Source: Agromyces sp. LHK192 (GTDB lineage: Bacteria > Actinomycetota > Actinomycetes > Actinomycetales > Microbacteriaceae). Taken from it: 64,000 bases of DNA. Position numbers and translations under genes: made by a program. Below are positions 27,342-37,064 of the stretch, piece by piece (within the stretch, counting starts at the first letter, position 1; every line of letters begins with the position of its first letter). The DNA is taken from positions 3,038,001 through 3,102,000 of the forward strand of contig NZ_CP034753.1 of assembly GCF_004006235.1 (NCBI RefSeq), in the 5' to 3' direction. The notes beneath the pieces were generated by a model that was not told where the DNA came from, searched no databases, and saw nothing but the letters and a program-made list of their open reading frames with translations.

Positions 27342-29192
27342 TCACTCCACGGTGACGGACTTGGCTAGGTTCCGCGGCTGGTCGACGTCGAGGCCCTTCG
27401 CCTGCGACAGTTCCATCGCGAACACCTGCAGCGGCACGACCGCGAGCAGCGGCTCGAACAGCGGGGACGCGAGCGGAATGCGGATGACCTCGTCGGCGAA
27501 CGGCAGCACCGCCGCGTCACCGGCCTCCGCGATGGCGATGACCCGCGCACCGCGCGCACGGATCTCCTGGATGTTCGACACGACCTTCGGATGCAGCGCC
27601 TGCGACCCGCGCGGGCTCGGCACCACCACGAACACCGGCTGGCCCGGCTCGATGAGCGCGATGGGACCGTGTTTGAGCTCGCCGGCGGCGAACCCCTCGG
27701 CGTGGATGTACGCGAGCTCCTTGAGCTTGAGCGCCCCCTCGAGTGCGATCGGATAGCCGACGTGGCGCCCGAGGAAGAGGACCGAGCGCGTGTCGGCCAT
27801 CCAGTGCGCGAGCTGCGCGACCCGCTCGGACTCGCCGAGGACCGTCTCGAGCTTGCCGGGGATCGCCTGGAGTTCGTCCAGCTCCTCGACGATCTGCGCG
27901 GCGTCCAGCGTGCCGCGGACCCGAGCCAGGTGCAGCCCGAAGAGGTAGAGCGCCGTGATCTGCGCCACGAACGCCTTCGTCGACGCGACGGCGACCTCGG
28001 GGCCGGCATGCGTGTACACGACGCCGTCGGACTCGCGCGGGATCGTCGCGCCCTGCGTGTTGCAGATCGAGATCGTGCGCGCGCCCTGTTCCCTGGCGTA
28101 CTTCACGGCCATCAGCGTGTCCATCGTCTCGCCCGACTGCGAGATGGACACGACCAGCGTGTCCGACTCGAGCACCGGGTCCCGGTACCGGAACTCGTGG
28201 CTCAGCTCGACGTCGACCGGCACCCGCGCCCACTGCTCGATCGCGTACTTCGCGACCATCCCGGCGTAGGCGGCCGTGCCGCAGGCGATGACCGTGATGC
28301 GCCGGATGCCCCGGAGCAGGTCGTCGCCGAAGGACTCGAGCTCGGGGATCACCACCTGGCCCTCGGAGATCCGTCCGCGGATCGTGTTCGCGACGGCGTC
28401 CGGCTGCTCGTGGACCTCCTTGCGCATGAAGGAGGACCAGCCGCCCTTCTCCGCGGCGGTCGCGTCCCACGCGACCTCGAACGGCTCGACCTCGACCGGC
28501 GTGCCGTCGAAGTCCGTGACGGTCACCCCGTCGGCCGTGATGGCGACGATCTGGTCCTGCCCGATCGCGACGGCGCGCTTGGTGAACTCGACGAATGCCG
28601 CGACATCCGAGCCGAGGAAGTTCTCGCCCTCCCCGAGGCCGATGACGAGCGGCGAGTTCCGCCGGGCGCCGACCACCAGGCCGGGCTCGTCGCGGTGCAC
28701 CGCGAGCAGCGTGAACGCGCCCTCGAGGCGCCCGACCGTGCGGCGGAACGCCTCGCGCAGGTCGCCGTGCTCGCGCACCTCCCGCCCGAGCAGCACCGCG
28801 GCGACCTCGGTGTCGGTCTCGGACTCGAAGGCGAAGCCCTCGTCGAGCAGTTCCTGCTTCAGCTCCGCGAAGTTCTCGATGATGCCGTTGTGGATGAGCG
28901 CCAGCCGCCCGTCGTCGCCCAGGTGCGGGTGCGCGTTCCGGTCGGTCGGTCCGCCGTGCGTCGCCCACCGGGTGTGCCCGATCCCCGTGGTGCCCGGAGC
29001 GAGCGGATGCCGCTCCAACTCGTCGGCGAGCACCTGCAGCTTGCCCGCCCGCTTGGCCGTCTCGAGGTTGCCGTCGTCGTCGATCACCGCGACGCCCGCC
29101 GAGTCGTAGCCGCGGTATTCGAGGCGGCGAAGGCCCCCCATGAGGACGTCGAGGCTCTCGCGAGCGCCGACGTATCCGACGATTCCACACAT
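27342..29192 (-). CDS. glmS: glutamine-fructose-6-phosphate aminotransferase
   Basis: 616 aa, full length. Makes glucosamine-6-phosphate from fructose-6-phosphate and glutamine, the entry to UDP-GlcNAc. N-terminal Ntn glutaminase with catalytic Cys2 (MCGIVGYVG), GIGHTRWATHG and NGIIENF; two SIS domains (IACGTAAYAG, SQSGETMDTL, LGRHVGYPIALEGALKLKE); C-terminus PRNLAKSVTVE. ATG 29192 has no ribosome site but TAGGAT 7 nt upstream (leaderless). No glmS ribozyme is present in the short 64-bp gap to coaA. glmM, the next enzyme, lies 1.1 kb away. Confidence 0.97.
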   Translation of the reverse strand: MCGIVGYVGARESLDVLMGGLRRLEYRGYDSAGVAVIDDDGNLETAKRAGKLQVLADELERHPLAPGTTGIGHTRWATHGGPTDRNAHPHLGDDGRLALIHNGIIENFAELKQELLDEGFAFESETDTEVAAVLLGREVREHGDLREAFRRTVGRLEGAFTLLAVHRDEPGLVVGARRNSPLVIGLGEGENFLGSDVAAFVEFTKRAVAIGQDQIVAITADGVTVTDFDGTPVEVEPFEVAWDATAAEKGGWSSFMRKEVHEQPDAVANTIRGRISEGQVVIPELESFGDDLLRGIRRITVIACGTAAYAGMVAKYAIEQWARVPVDVELSHEFRYRDPVLESDTLVVSISQSGETMDTLMAVKYAREQGARTISICNTQGATIPRESDGVVYTHAGPEVAVASTKAFVAQITALYLFGLHLARVRGTLDAAQIVEELDELQAIPGKLETVLGESERVAQLAHWMADTRSVLFLGRHVGYPIALEGALKLKELAYIHAEGFAAGELKHGPIALIEPGQPVFVVVPSPRGSQALHPKVVSNIQEIRARGARVIAIAEAGDAAVLPFADEVIRIPLASPLFEPLLAVVPLQVFAMELSQAKGLDVDQPRNLAKSVTVE

Positions 29193-29199
29193 GGGCTCG

Positions 29200-29205
29200 A
29201 TCCTA
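29200..29205 (-). promoter_or_regulatory. leaderless -10 box of glmS
   Basis: TAGGAT, 7 nt before the ATG. Confidence 0.6.
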
Positions 29206-29244
29206 CCCGCGGGGCCTGTGCGCTCGGCCGGCGAGCCCCGCCGG

Positions 29245-29250
29245 TAGACT
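29245..29250 (+). promoter_or_regulatory. leaderless -10 box of coaA
   Basis: TAGACT, 6 nt before the GTG at 29257. The glmS and coaA -10 boxes are back-to-back within 64 bp. Confidence 0.6.
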
Positions 29251-29256
29251 GCCGGG

Positions 29257-30207
29257 GTGTTGGATCGCCAGTCGCCGGCCGGCGGACAGCTGTCGCCGTT
29301 CATCGAACTCGATCGGGCGGATTGGGCGGCGCTCGCGCCGTCGATCCCGGCGCCGCTCACCGAGACCGAGATCGTCCAGCTCAGGGGACTCGGCGAACCG
29401 CTCGACCCGCGCGAGGTCGCCGAGGTCTACCTCCCGCTGTCGCGCCTGCTCAACCTCTACGTCGGCGGCACGAAGTCGCTGCACCGCGTCACGAGCGAGT
29501 TCCTCCGGGAGCGCAGCGAGAGCACGCCGTTCGTGATCGGCGTCGCGGGTTCGGTCGCGGTCGGCAAGTCGACGATCGCGCGACTGCTGCGCGAACTCCT
29601 CGCCCGCTGGGAGCACACCCCCCGCGTCGAACTCGTCACGACCGACGGGTTCCTGTTTCCGAACGCCGAGCTCGAGCGCCGGGGCCTGATGACCCGGAAG
29701 GGCTTCCCCGAGTCGTACGACCGGCGTTCGCTCCTCCGATTCGTCAGCGAGGTGAAGTCCGGGGCAGCGGAGGTGCGCTCGCCGTTCTACTCCCACCTCG
29801 CGTACGACATCGTCCCCGACGCGCAGATCACCGTGCGGCGGCCCGACGTGCTCATCGTCGAAGGCCTCAACGTGCTGCAGCCCGCGGCGCCGGGTCATCG
29901 ACTCGCGGTCAGCGACCTCTTCGACTTCACCATCTACGTCGACGCGCGCACCCGCGACATCGCGAACTGGTACGAGGAGCGGTTCCTGAAGCTGCAGCGG
30001 GGTGCGTTCGCGAACCCGAAGTCGTACTTCCACCGGTACGCGTCGCTGTCGGAACCCGAGGCGCGGGCTCGCGCCGCCGAGATCTGGCGGACGATCAACG
30101 AGCCGAACCTGCTGCAGAACATCCGGCCGACGCGGTCGCGCGCGACGCTCGTGCTTCGCAAGAGCGCCGACCACACGGTGTCGAGCGTGCTCCTGCGCAA
30201 GCTCTGA
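29257..30207 (+). CDS. coaA: type I pantothenate kinase
   Basis: 316 aa, normal length. Phosphorylates pantothenate, the first step of CoA synthesis. P-loop [12 protein letters not shown] at about residue 94, [38 protein letters not shown] and the C-terminal [14 protein letters not shown] are type I (prokaryotic, CoA-inhibited) signatures. GTG 29257 is leaderless-type. Divergent from glmS and convergent with glmM. Confidence 0.96.
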   Translation: MLDRQSPAGGQLSPFIELDRADWAALAPSIPAPLTETEIVQLRGLGEPLDPREVAEVYLPLSRLLNLYVGGTKSLHRVTSEFLRERSESTPFVIGVAGSVAVGKSTIARLLRELLARWEHTPRVELVTTDGFLFPNAELERRGLMTRKGFPESYDRRSLLRFVSEVKSGAAEVRSPFYSHLAYDIVPDAQITVRRPDVLIVEGLNVLQPAAPGHRLAVSDLFDFTIYVDARTRDIANWYEERFLKLQRGAFANPKSYFHRYASLSEPEARARAAEIWRTINEPNLLQNIRPTRSRATLVLRKSADHTVSSVLLRKL

Positions 30208-30267
30208 CGCGCGAACGCACGTCGAAGCGGCGGAACCGGCCGGCGCCGCGACACGGTGGCGCGCCGC

Positions 30268-31629
30268 TCAGAGCGGGAGTCGCTCCCGCACGACGGCGGC
30301 CAGTTCGTCGGCGTATCGCTGCGCGGACGCCTCGTCGGATGCCTCGACCATGACGCGAACCATCGGCTCGGTGCCCGACGGGCGCAGCAGCACGCGACCG
30401 GAGTCGCCGAGCTCGGCCTCGACCCGCGCGACGGCGTCGGCGATGCCCTCGTCGTCGGCCATCGCGTGGTGGTCGACGCCGCGCACGTTCACGAGCACCT
30501 GCGGGAAGACGGTCATGGCCGACGCGAGGTCGGCGAGCGACCGTCCGGTCCGGGCGACTTCCGCGGCCAGGTGCAGTCCCGTGAGCACGCCGTCGCCGGT
30601 GGTCGCGAACTCGCTCATGATGACGTGGCCCGACTGCTCGCCGCCGAGCGCCAGCCCGTGCGCGCCGAGCGCCTCGAGCACGTAGCGGTCGCCGACCTTG
30701 GTCTCGATGACGCGGATGCCGTTGGCGGCCATCGCGCGCTTCAGGCCGAGGTTCGACATGACGGTGACGACGAGCGTGTCGTCGGTGAGCGTGCCGCGCT
30801 GCTGCATCGAGAGCGCGAGGATCGCCATGATCTGGTCGCCGTCGACCACGTTCCCGTCGGCGTCGACGGCGAGGCAGCGGTCGGCGTCGCCGTCGTGCGC
30901 GATGCCGAGGTCGGCGCCGTGCTCGACGACCGCCCGCTGCAGGCCTTCGAGGTGGGTCGAACCCACGCCGTCGTTGATGTTGGTGCCGTCGGGGTCGGCG
31001 CCGATGACGACGACCTCTGCGCCGGCGTCCTTGAACGTCTCCGGCGAGACGCCGGCCGCGGCGCCGTGGGCGCAGTCGAGCACGACCTTGAGCCCGTCGA
31101 GCCGGTGCGGCAGCGTGCCGAGCAGGTGGACGACGTAGCGGTCCTCGGCATCCGCGAAGCGCTGGATGCGGCCGACGCCGTCGCCGATGGGCGCGAGCTT
31201 CTGCCGGCCGAGGTAGCTCTCGATACGGTCTTCGACCTCGTCGGGCAGCTTCGTGCCGCCGAATGAGAAGAACTTGATGCCGTTGTCTGGCGCGGGATTG
31301 TGCGAAGCCGAGATCATGACGCCGAAGTCGGCGCCGATGCTGTCGATGAGGAACGCGGTCGCCGGCGTCGGGATGACTCCTGCGTCGAGCACGTCGACAC
31401 CCGAGGATGCGAGGCCGGCTGCGACGGCGGCGGTGAGGAATTCGCCGGAGACGCGTGGATCGCGCGCGACGACCGCAACCGGGCGGCGTCCCGCGGCGCG
31501 GTTCGCGTCGGCGTGCCGCCCCTGGGTGAGGACCGCCGCGGCGGCCTGGGCGAGGCCCAGGGCCAGGTCAGCCGTGAGTTCACGGTTGGCCAGGCCCCGG
31601 ACCCCGTCGGTTCCGAAGAGCCGAGGCAT
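30268..31629 (-). CDS. glmM: phosphoglucosamine mutase
   Basis: 453 aa. Interconverts glucosamine-6-P and glucosamine-1-P. Start [14 protein letters not shown], the phosphoserine loop [16 protein letters not shown] with Ser109, metal-binding [19 protein letters not shown], and the C-terminal [15 protein letters not shown] phosphate-binding loop. Follows rpsI by 23 nt, so it is probably the last gene of rplM-rpsI-glmM, an arrangement common in actinobacteria. Confidence 0.97.
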   Translation of the reverse strand: MPRLFGTDGVRGLANRELTADLALGLAQAAAAVLTQGRHADANRAAGRRPVAVVARDPRVSGEFLTAAVAAGLASSGVDVLDAGVIPTPATAFLIDSIGADFGVMISASHNPAPDNGIKFFSFGGTKLPDEVEDRIESYLGRQKLAPIGDGVGRIQRFADAEDRYVVHLLGTLPHRLDGLKVVLDCAHGAAAGVSPETFKDAGAEVVVIGADPDGTNINDGVGSTHLEGLQRAVVEHGADLGIAHDGDADRCLAVDADGNVVDGDQIMAILALSMQQRGTLTDDTLVVTVMSNLGLKRAMAANGIRVIETKVGDRYVLEALGAHGLALGGEQSGHVIMSEFATTGDGVLTGLHLAAEVARTGRSLADLASAMTVFPQVLVNVRGVDHHAMADDEGIADAVARVEAELGDSGRVLLRPSGTEPMVRVMVEASDEASAQRYADELAAVVRERLPL

Positions 31630-31652
31630 CGAGCTCTGCGTCCGAGCCAGAC

Positions 31653-32138
31653 TCAGCGCTTCGAGAACTGCGGCGCCTTGCGGGCCTTCTTGAGACCGGC
31701 CTTCTTGCGCTCGATCACGCGCGCGTCGCGCGTGAGGAAGCCGGCCTTCTTGAGGGTCGGGCGGTTGTTCTCGCGGTCGATCTCGTTGAGCGCGCGGGCG
31801 ATCGCGAGTCGGAGCGCGCCGGCCTGGCCCGAGGGGCCGCCACCGGTGATGCGGGCGACCACGTCGTACGAGCCGGAGAGCTCGAGCACGGTGAACGGGT
31901 CGGTGATGAGCTGCTGGTGGAGCTTGTTCGGGAAGTAGTCCGCGAACTCACGGCCGTTGACCGTGATGGCGCCCGAGCCGGGGACGACGCGCACGCGCGC
32001 GATGGCCTCCTTGCGACGGCCGACGGCCGCGCCCGAGACGTTCAGCACGGGGCGGGGAGCCGAGGGGGCCTCCGAGGCCGGGGTCTCGGTGGAGTAGCTC
32101 TCAGGAGCCTGGTCGATCTGGTCTGCGATCTTCGCCAT
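31653..32138 (-). CDS. rpsI: 30S ribosomal protein S9
   Basis: 161 aa, of which the first about 35 residues (Ala/Ser/Pro/Glu-rich) are an actinobacterial extension. Core starts [17 protein letters not shown] and ends [12 protein letters not shown], the positively charged tail that reaches the P-site tRNA. Follows rplM in the usual pair. Confidence 0.97.
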   Translation of the reverse strand: MAKIADQIDQAPESYSTETPASEAPSAPRPVLNVSGAAVGRRKEAIARVRVVPGSGAITVNGREFADYFPNKLHQQLITDPFTVLELSGSYDVVARITGGGPSGQAGALRLAIARALNEIDRENNRPTLKKAGFLTRDARVIERKKAGLKKARKAPQFSKR

Positions 32139-32173
32139 GGTGTCTCTGAATCCTTCTTCGCGTCGGCGCCGGG

Positions 32174-32620
32174 CTACTGGGCGACCTGGGTGAGGGTGTA
32201 CGTCTTCGGCTGCTGAGCCTGGTGCGGGTGCTCCGGGCCGGCGTAGACCTTCAGCTTCTTGAGCTGCTGACGGCCGAGCGAGTTCTTGGGGAGCATGCCG
32301 CGGATCGCCTTCTCGACGGCGCGGACCGGGTTCTTCTCGAGGAGCTCGGCGTAGCCGACGGCCTTGAGGCCGCCCGGGTAGCCGGAGTGGCGGTACGCCT
32401 TCTTCTGCTCGAGCTTCTGGCCGGTCAGGGCGACCTTGTCGGCGTTGACGATGATGACGAAGTCGCCGGTGTCGACGTGGTTCGCGAAGATCGCCTTGTG
32501 CTTGCCGCGCAGGAGTGCGGCGGAGTGGCTGGCGAGGCGGCCGAGCACGACGTCGGTGGCGTCGATGACGAGCCAGTCGCGCTGGATCTCGCTCTGCTTC
32601 GGGGTGTAGGTGCGCGTCAC
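32174..32620 (-). CDS. rplM: 50S ribosomal protein L13
   Basis: 148 aa. [47 protein letters not shown] and [22 protein letters not shown] are diagnostic. The start is GTG at 32620 (T-R-T-Y-T-P...), preceded by a 135-nt leader from a TTGCGT-N18-TAAGAT promoter that overlaps the 3' end of truA. Leader length is enough for an L13-type autoregulatory structure, but no known motif was recognised. Confidence 0.96.
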   Translation of the reverse strand: MTRTYTPKQSEIQRDWLVIDATDVVLGRLASHSAALLRGKHKAIFANHVDTGDFVIIVNADKVALTGQKLEQKKAYRHSGYPGGLKAVGYAELLEKNPVRAVEKAIRGMLPKNSLGRQQLKKLKVYAGPEHPHQAQQPKTYTLTQVAQ

Positions 32621-32753
32621 AGTAGTGCTGCTTTCTGATCGAGTGAGGGGTTCGTGAATCCCACTCCGTTGGGCGTTCGCGTGCGATGCAGGTGAACGAT
32701 TCCCGGTGGAGGGCTCAACATCGGATGCCGCGCAGTGACGGCACCAAAGAGCA

Positions 32754-32783
32754 ATCTTAGCCGATGACTCCCTCGACACGCAA
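32754..32783 (-). promoter_or_regulatory. rplM-rpsI promoter
   Basis: -35 TTGCGT (32783-32778), 18-bp spacer, -10 TAAGAT (32759-32754). The TAA of the -10 is the truA stop codon. Confidence 0.6.
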
Positions 32784-33731
32784 TTCACGTCGCGCCCGCG
32801 TCTGCGCGGCGCGCGCCGCGAGCTCGGCGTCGTCCGGGTACCCGACCTCCGTGAGCACCAACCCCTTCGCCGGCATCACCTTGAACGCGCTCGTGCGCTC
32901 TCCCGCCGCGAGCAGTGCGGCGGGAGCCGCGTCGTCGAGGCGCCCCTCGCCCACGGCGACGCAGGCTCCGACGAGCGCCCGCACCATGGAATGGCAGAAG
33001 GCGTCGGCCTGCAGCCGGGCGACGAGCACGCCGTCCTCGGCCCGCCGCTCCCACGAGTATCCCTGGAGCGTGCGGATCGTCGTCGCCTCCTCGCGCGGCT
33101 TGCAGTACGCAGCGAAGTCGTGGAGGCCGGTGAGCGAGCGGGCCGCGGCATCCATCGCCTCGACGTCGAGCTCGCGGGGGAACCAGACCGTCCGGTTCCG
33201 CGCGAGCGGATCGCGGGCGGCACGCTGGTCGGCGACGCGGTACTCGTACCGCCGCCACACGGCCGAGAACCGGGCGTCGAAGCCCGGCGGCGCGACCGCG
33301 GCGCCGGTCACCACGACATCGGCGTCGGATGCCCCGAGGATGCCGGTCAGTCGCCGCAGCAGCACCGAGGCCGGGCCGGTCGGGATGCCCCGGTCGGCGT
33401 CGCCGCGGCGGGGACGCATGATCTCCTCGAGCGCGGCCGCCGGAACGTCCAGGTGCGCGACCTGCCCGAGCGCATGGACGCCGGCATCGGTCCGGCCGGC
33501 GACCGTCAGTCGGGGCGCGAAGCCGGACCGGCGGAACAGCGTTCCGAGAGCAGCCTCGAGCACGCCCTGCACGGTGCGCAGCCCCGGCTGCCGGCTCCAC
33601 CCGTTGAACGCGGTCCCGTCGTACGAGACCCCGAGCCGGATCCGCACGGCGGCGTCCGACTGCTCCGCCGCCGCGGCACCGGCCGCGGCACCGGCGGCCT
33701 CGTCCACGGCGGGCGGTACGGGGGTCGACAT
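32757..33731 (-). CDS. truA: tRNA pseudouridine(38-40) synthase
   Basis: 324 aa, longer than E. coli TruA because of an N-terminal Ala-rich leader (about 30) and an internal insert near [44 protein letters not shown] with the catalytic Asp, [17 protein letters not shown] and [16 protein letters not shown] are present. Modifies the anticodon stem-loop. ATG 33731 has TAAGCT 7 nt upstream (leaderless). In actinobacteria it commonly follows rplQ, as here. Confidence 0.95.
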   Translation of the reverse strand: MSTPVPPAVDEAAGAAAGAAAAEQSDAAVRIRLGVSYDGTAFNGWSRQPGLRTVQGVLEAALGTLFRRSGFAPRLTVAGRTDAGVHALGQVAHLDVPAAALEEIMRPRRGDADRGIPTGPASVLLRRLTGILGASDADVVVTGAAVAPPGFDARFSAVWRRYEYRVADQRAARDPLARNRTVWFPRELDVEAMDAAARSLTGLHDFAAYCKPREEATTIRTLQGYSWERRAEDGVLVARLQADAFCHSMVRALVGACVAVGEGRLDDAAPAALLAAGERTSAFKVMPAKGLVLTEVGYPDDAELAARAAQTRARRELRVEGVIG

Positions 33732-33738
33732 GGTCCCA

Positions 33739-33744
33739 AGCTTA
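33739..33744 (-). promoter_or_regulatory. leaderless -10 box of truA
   Basis: TAAGCT, 7 nt before the ATG at 33731. Confidence 0.55.
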
Positions 33745-33774
33745 GGCGGGCCCGGCGCCCGCCCGAGGGACGCG

Positions 33775-33802
33775 GAAGGGCCCCGGTCGCCCGGGGCCCT
33801 TC
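33775..33802 (-). terminator. terminator of the infA-rplQ operon
   Basis: GAAGGGCCCCGG / CCGGGGCCCTTC 12-bp stem with a TCGC loop, 18 nt after the rplQ stop. Confidence 0.8.
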
Positions 33803-33820
33803 ACGTGCAGTGCAGCGAGA

Positions 33821-34354
33821 TTACTTCGCCGGCTCCTCGACGGGAGCCTCTTCGGCGGCAGCCTCGGTCTCCTCGACCTCCGCGGTCTCGTCGGTCGCGG
33901 TCTCCTCGACGACCTCGGTCTCCTCGGCGGCCGGAGCCTCCTCGGCGGCCGGAGCGGCCTCGGCGGCGGGCTTGGCGGCGCGCTGCTTCGGGCTCACGGG
34001 CTCGAGCACCAGCTCGATGACCGCCATGGGGGCGTTGTCGCCCTTGCGGTTGCCGATCTTGGTGATGCGCGTGTAGCCGCCCTCGCGGTCGGCCACCTGC
34101 GGTGCGATCACGGCGAAGAGCTCGTGGACGACGGCCTTGTCGCCGATCACGGCGAGGACCCGACGACGGGCGTGCAGGTCGCCGCGCTTGGCGAAGGTGA
34201 TGAGACGCTCGGCGAGCGGGCGGAGCCGCTTGGCCTTGGTCTCGGTGGTGGTGATCCGCTTGTGCGTGTAGAGCGCGGCGGCGAGGTTCGCGAGCATCAG
34301 CCGCTCGTGCGCGGGTCCGCCTCCGAGGCGGGGGCCCTTCGTGGGCTTCGGCAT
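33821..34354 (-). CDS. rplQ: 50S ribosomal protein L17 with acidic C-terminal tail
   Basis: 177 aa. The first about 120 residues are L17 ([49 protein letters not shown]...). The last about 55 are a Glu/Ala/Val/Thr-rich tail ([20 protein letters not shown]...) with net negative charge, unlike ordinary ribosomal proteins but known in actinobacteria. Last gene of infA-rpmJ-rpsM-rpsK-rpoA-rplQ. Confidence 0.96.
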   Translation of the reverse strand: MPKPTKGPRLGGGPAHERLMLANLAAALYTHKRITTTETKAKRLRPLAERLITFAKRGDLHARRRVLAVIGDKAVVHELFAVIAPQVADREGGYTRITKIGNRKGDNAPMAVIELVLEPVSPKQRAAKPAAEAAPAAEEAPAAEETEVVEETATDETAEVEETEAAAEEAPVEEPAK

Positions 34355-34397
34355 GGTGTTGTCTCCAGGTAGTGGGGTTGGTGCGGCCTACGAGGCC

Positions 34398-35384
34398 TTA
34401 GTTCTCGTCGTCGAAGCCCGTGTAGAAGTGGGCGCCGTCGAAGCCGGGGACCGAGTCCTTCAGCGACAGGCCCATCTCGGTGAGCTTGTCCTTGACCTCG
34501 TCGACCGACTTCTGGCCGAAGTTGCGGATGTTCATCAGCTGCGACTCCGACAGGGCGACGAGCTCCGACACCGTGTTGATGCCCTCGCGCTTGAGGCAGT
34601 TGTAGCTGCGCACCGACAGGTCGAGGTCCTCGATCGGGATCGAGAGCTCGCTCGAGAGCACGGCGTCGACCGGCGCGGGGCCGATCTCGATGCCCTCTGC
34701 CGCGGTGTTCAGCTCGCGCGCCAGGCCGAAGAGCTCGACGAGCGTGCGACCGGCCGAGGCGATGGCGTCGCGCGGCGAGATCGCCGGCTTCGTCTCGACG
34801 TCGACCACGAGGCGGTCGAAGTCGGTGCGCTCGCCGGCACGGGTGGCCTCGACGCGGTACGTGACCTTCAGGACCGGCGAGTAGATCGAGTCGACCGGGA
34901 TCTGGCCGGCCTCGGAGTACTCGTTGCGGTTCTGGCTCGCGGAGACGTAGCCGCGGCCGCGCTCGATGGTGAGCTCGAGCTCGAACTTCGCGGACTCGTT
35001 GAGCGTCGCGATGACCAGCTCGGGGTTGTGCACCTCGACGCCCGCCGGAGCGGAGATGTCGGCGGCGGTGACCTCACCGGCGCCCTGCTTGCGCAGGTAG
35101 GCGGTGATGGGCTCGTCGTGCTCGCTGGAGACGACCAGGTTCTTGATGTTGAGGATGATCTCCGTCACGTCCTCGCGGACACCCGGGACGGTCGAGAACT
35201 CGTGGAGCACGCCGTCGATGCGGATGCTCGTCACGGCTGCGCCGGGGATCGAGGAGAGGAGGGTGCGACGAAGCGAGTTGCCAAGGGTGTAACCGAAGCC
35301 CGGCTCGAGGGGCTCGATCACGAACCGCGAACGGAACTCCGAGATGTTCTCTTCGTTGAGCGTCGGGCGCTGTGCGATCAGCAC
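34398..35384 (-). CDS. rpoA: RNA polymerase alpha subunit
   Basis: 328 aa. N-terminal assembly domain ([44 protein letters not shown]), linker, and C-terminal DNA/activator-binding domain (about 245-315: [23 protein letters not shown]). GTG 35384 (reads M-L-I-A-Q-R-P-T) is chosen over an upstream ATG at 35423 because AAAGGAAT precedes it and homologues begin MLIAQRPTL. The gap to rpsK holds two hairpins, one just ahead of the ribosome site. Confidence 0.97.
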   Translation of the reverse strand: MLIAQRPTLNEENISEFRSRFVIEPLEPGFGYTLGNSLRRTLLSSIPGAAVTSIRIDGVLHEFSTVPGVREDVTEIILNIKNLVVSSEHDEPITAYLRKQGAGEVTAADISAPAGVEVHNPELVIATLNESAKFELELTIERGRGYVSASQNRNEYSEAGQIPVDSIYSPVLKVTYRVEATRAGERTDFDRLVVDVETKPAISPRDAIASAGRTLVELFGLARELNTAAEGIEIGPAPVDAVLSSELSIPIEDLDLSVRSYNCLKREGINTVSELVALSESQLMNIRNFGQKSVDEVKDKLTEMGLSLKDSVPGFDGAHFYTGFDDEN

Positions 35385-35400
35385 GGTGTGATTCCTTTCG

Positions 35401-35427
35401 GCAGGGTGTCCGCTATATGACACCTGC
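35401..35427 (-). promoter_or_regulatory. hairpin in the rpoA leader
   Basis: Arms GCAGG-TGTC / GACACCTGC (one bulge) flank an AT-rich ATATAGCG loop about 17 nt before the rpoA start. It could modulate rpoA translation or overlap a weak internal promoter. Confidence 0.45.
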
Positions 35428-35472
35428 GAGTGTGGGGATCTTGAGTTTGAGAGAACGCTCGCCGGCCGCCGG

Positions 35473-35496
35473 GCCGGCGCCCACTCGGGCGCCGGC
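35473..35496 (-). terminator. intercistronic hairpin rpsK-rpoA
   Basis: Perfect 10-bp stem GCCGGCGCCC / GGGCGCCGGC with a 4-base loop, 21 nt after the rpsK stop. Likely an attenuator or mRNA processing/stability element, since rpoA must still be transcribed. Confidence 0.5.
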
Positions 35497-35516
35497 AGGC
35501 GACTGGCGTCGGAGAG

Positions 35517-35915
35517 TTAGACGCGGCGACGCTTCGGCGGGCGGACGCCGTTGTGCGCCTGGGGCGTCACGTCGGTGATGCTGCCGACCTCGAGGCCTGC
35601 GGCCTGGAGCGAGCGGATCGCGGTCTCACGACCCGAACCCGGGCCCTTGACGAAGACGTCGACCTTCTTCATGCCGTGCTCCTGCGCCTGGCGCGCGGCC
35701 GACTCGGCGGCGAGCTGCGCGGCGAACGGGGTCGACTTGCGCGAGCCCTTGAAGCCGACGCCGCCGGACGAGGCCCAGCTGATCACGGCACCGGTCGTGT
35801 CGGTGATCGAGACGATCGTGTTGTTGAACGTCGACTTGATGTGGGCCTGGCCCACGGCGATGTTCTTCTTTTCCTTCTTGCGCGGCTTGCGAGTAGCCGC
35901 CTTGGGTGCTGCCAT
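35517..35915 (-). CDS. rpsK: 30S ribosomal protein S11
   Basis: 132 aa. [31 protein letters not shown] and the C-terminal [17 protein letters not shown] are diagnostic. Platform protein of the 30S subunit. Ends in TAA. Followed by an unusually long 132-nt gap with hairpins before rpoA. Confidence 0.97.
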   Translation of the reverse strand: MAAPKAATRKPRKKEKKNIAVGQAHIKSTFNNTIVSITDTTGAVISWASSGGVGFKGSRKSTPFAAQLAAESAARQAQEHGMKKVDVFVKGPGSGRETAIRSLQAAGLEVGSITDVTPQAHNGVRPPKRRRV

Positions 35916-35950
35916 TTTTCTGAAATCTCCTGAGACTGGCGAACGAGCGG

Positions 35951-36331
35951 TTACTTGCGGCCGGGCTTCTTCTTGCCGGCGACGGTGCGCTTCGGGCCCT
36001 TGCGGGTACGAGCGTTGGTCTTGGTGCGCTGACCGCGGACCGGGAGGCCCTTGCGGTGGCGGATGCCCTCGTACGAGCCGATCTCGACCTTGCGGCGGAT
36101 GTCGGCTGCGACCTCGCGGCGGAGGTCGCCCTCAACCTTGTAGTTGCCCTCGATGTAGTCGCGAAGGGCGACGAGCTGGTCGTCGCTGAGGTCCTTGACG
36201 CGGATGTTCCCGTCGATGCCGGTGTCCGCGAGCGTCTGCAGCGCGCGGGTGCGGCCGACGCCGTAGATGTAGGTCAGTGCGATCTCCACGCGCTTCTCGC
36301 GCGGGATGTCGACTCCTGCCAGACGTGCCAT
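35951..36331 (-). CDS. rpsM: 30S ribosomal protein S13
   Basis: 126 aa. [30 protein letters not shown] and [19 protein letters not shown] are signature. Head protein contacting the P-site tRNA and S19. Ribosome site AGGAG present. Confidence 0.97.
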   Translation of the reverse strand: MARLAGVDIPREKRVEIALTYIYGVGRTRALQTLADTGIDGNIRVKDLSDDQLVALRDYIEGNYKVEGDLRREVAADIRRKVEIGSYEGIRHRKGLPVRGQRTKTNARTRKGPKRTVAGKKKPGRK

Positions 36332-36504
36332 GGTGGCTTCTCCTGTGAGTGAGTGGAGGTGTGGAGCAACGCCGGTGCCCGGGCCTCCTCCCCGAGGTGT
36401 CCCCGTGAGCCGATCGCCCTCGGGCGGATCGGATCGACGGTTCTGACGTTGCCGTTCTCGTGTTCAGTTGTGAGTCGGAGGCCTCGGGCGCACGCGCCCG
36501 CGGC

Positions 36505-36621
36505 TCAGCCCTGGCGCTGCTTGTGGCGCGGGTTGGACTTGCAGATCACCATGACGCGGCCGTGGCGGCGGATGACCTTGCAGTGGTCGCAGATGGGCTT
36601 GACGCTGGGGTTGACCTTCAC
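36505..36621 (-). CDS. rpmJ: 50S ribosomal protein L36
   Basis: 38 aa, too short for usual length cut-offs. Reads [16 protein letters not shown]... with the zinc-ribbon pattern CxxC...C...H (Cys11, Cys14, Cys27, His33), so the zinc-binding form is kept. GTG start with AAGGAA upstream. Sits between infA and rpsM as in most bacteria. Confidence 0.96.
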   Translation of the reverse strand: MKVNPSVKPICDHCKVIRRHGRVMVICKSNPRHKQRQG

Positions 36622-36690
36622 AGTCGTGTTCCTTCGTTCGCTGTCCTCGTACCCGCGGAGAGCCGCGGGCCGTTACTTTCCGGTCAGCCG

Positions 36691-36912
36691 TTACTTGTAG
36701 CGATAGACGATGCGACCGCGGGTCAGGTCGTAGGGGCTCAGCTCCACGATCACGCGGTCCTCGGGGAGAATGCGGATGTAGTGCTGGCGCATCTTGCCCG
36801 AGATGTGGGCGAGGACCTTGTGCCCGTTGGTCAGCTCGACCCGGAACATGGCGTTCGGGAGCGCTTCGATGACCGAGCCTTCGATCTCGATGACACCGTC
36901 TTTCTTGGCCAT
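36691..36912 (-). CDS. infA: translation initiation factor IF-1
   Basis: 73 aa, S1/OB-fold. [42 protein letters not shown] and the [17 protein letters not shown] core match IF-1. Binds the 30S A site during initiation. First gene after the mannitol block; its own promoter with TATAGT lies about 110 nt upstream, so the ribosomal transcript restarts here. Confidence 0.97.
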   Translation of the reverse strand: MAKKDGVIEIEGSVIEALPNAMFRVELTNGHKVLAHISGKMRQHYIRILPEDRVIVELSPYDLTRGRIVYRYK

Positions 36913-37021
36913 AGCCTCACTATCGCTTAGGGTGCGGGATGATCAGTCGTGCGATGATGCTGCGCGCCTCGACGCACCCCGAGGGGCATGCCGAACCGAG
37001 CGTGCAGAGCACCAAGGGTCT

Positions 37022-37027
37022 ACTATA
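37022..37027 (-). promoter_or_regulatory. -10 box of the infA operon promoter
   Basis: TATAGT (nearly consensus TATAAT) on the minus strand; -35 region TGGCGC at 17 bp is weak. Leader of about 105 nt to the infA ATG. Confidence 0.6.
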
Positions 37028-37064
37028 GGCGATTCCACCCCGAAGCGCCAGTCGACGCCGGCCG

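Noticed and set aside
29193..29256. glmS ribozyme/riboswitch upstream of glmS
   Set aside because: The gap is only 64 bp, shared with the coaA promoter, and the -10 box leaves no room for a leader.
27591..30353. A 920-codon open frame opposite glmS
   Set aside because: Antisense shadow of glmS that also crosses the back-to-back glmS/coaA promoters; no protein-like motifs.
32621..32753. Known L13 leader regulatory RNA
   Set aside because: The leader has suitable length, but no match to the described Firmicutes motif could be recognised by eye; left as an unassigned leader.
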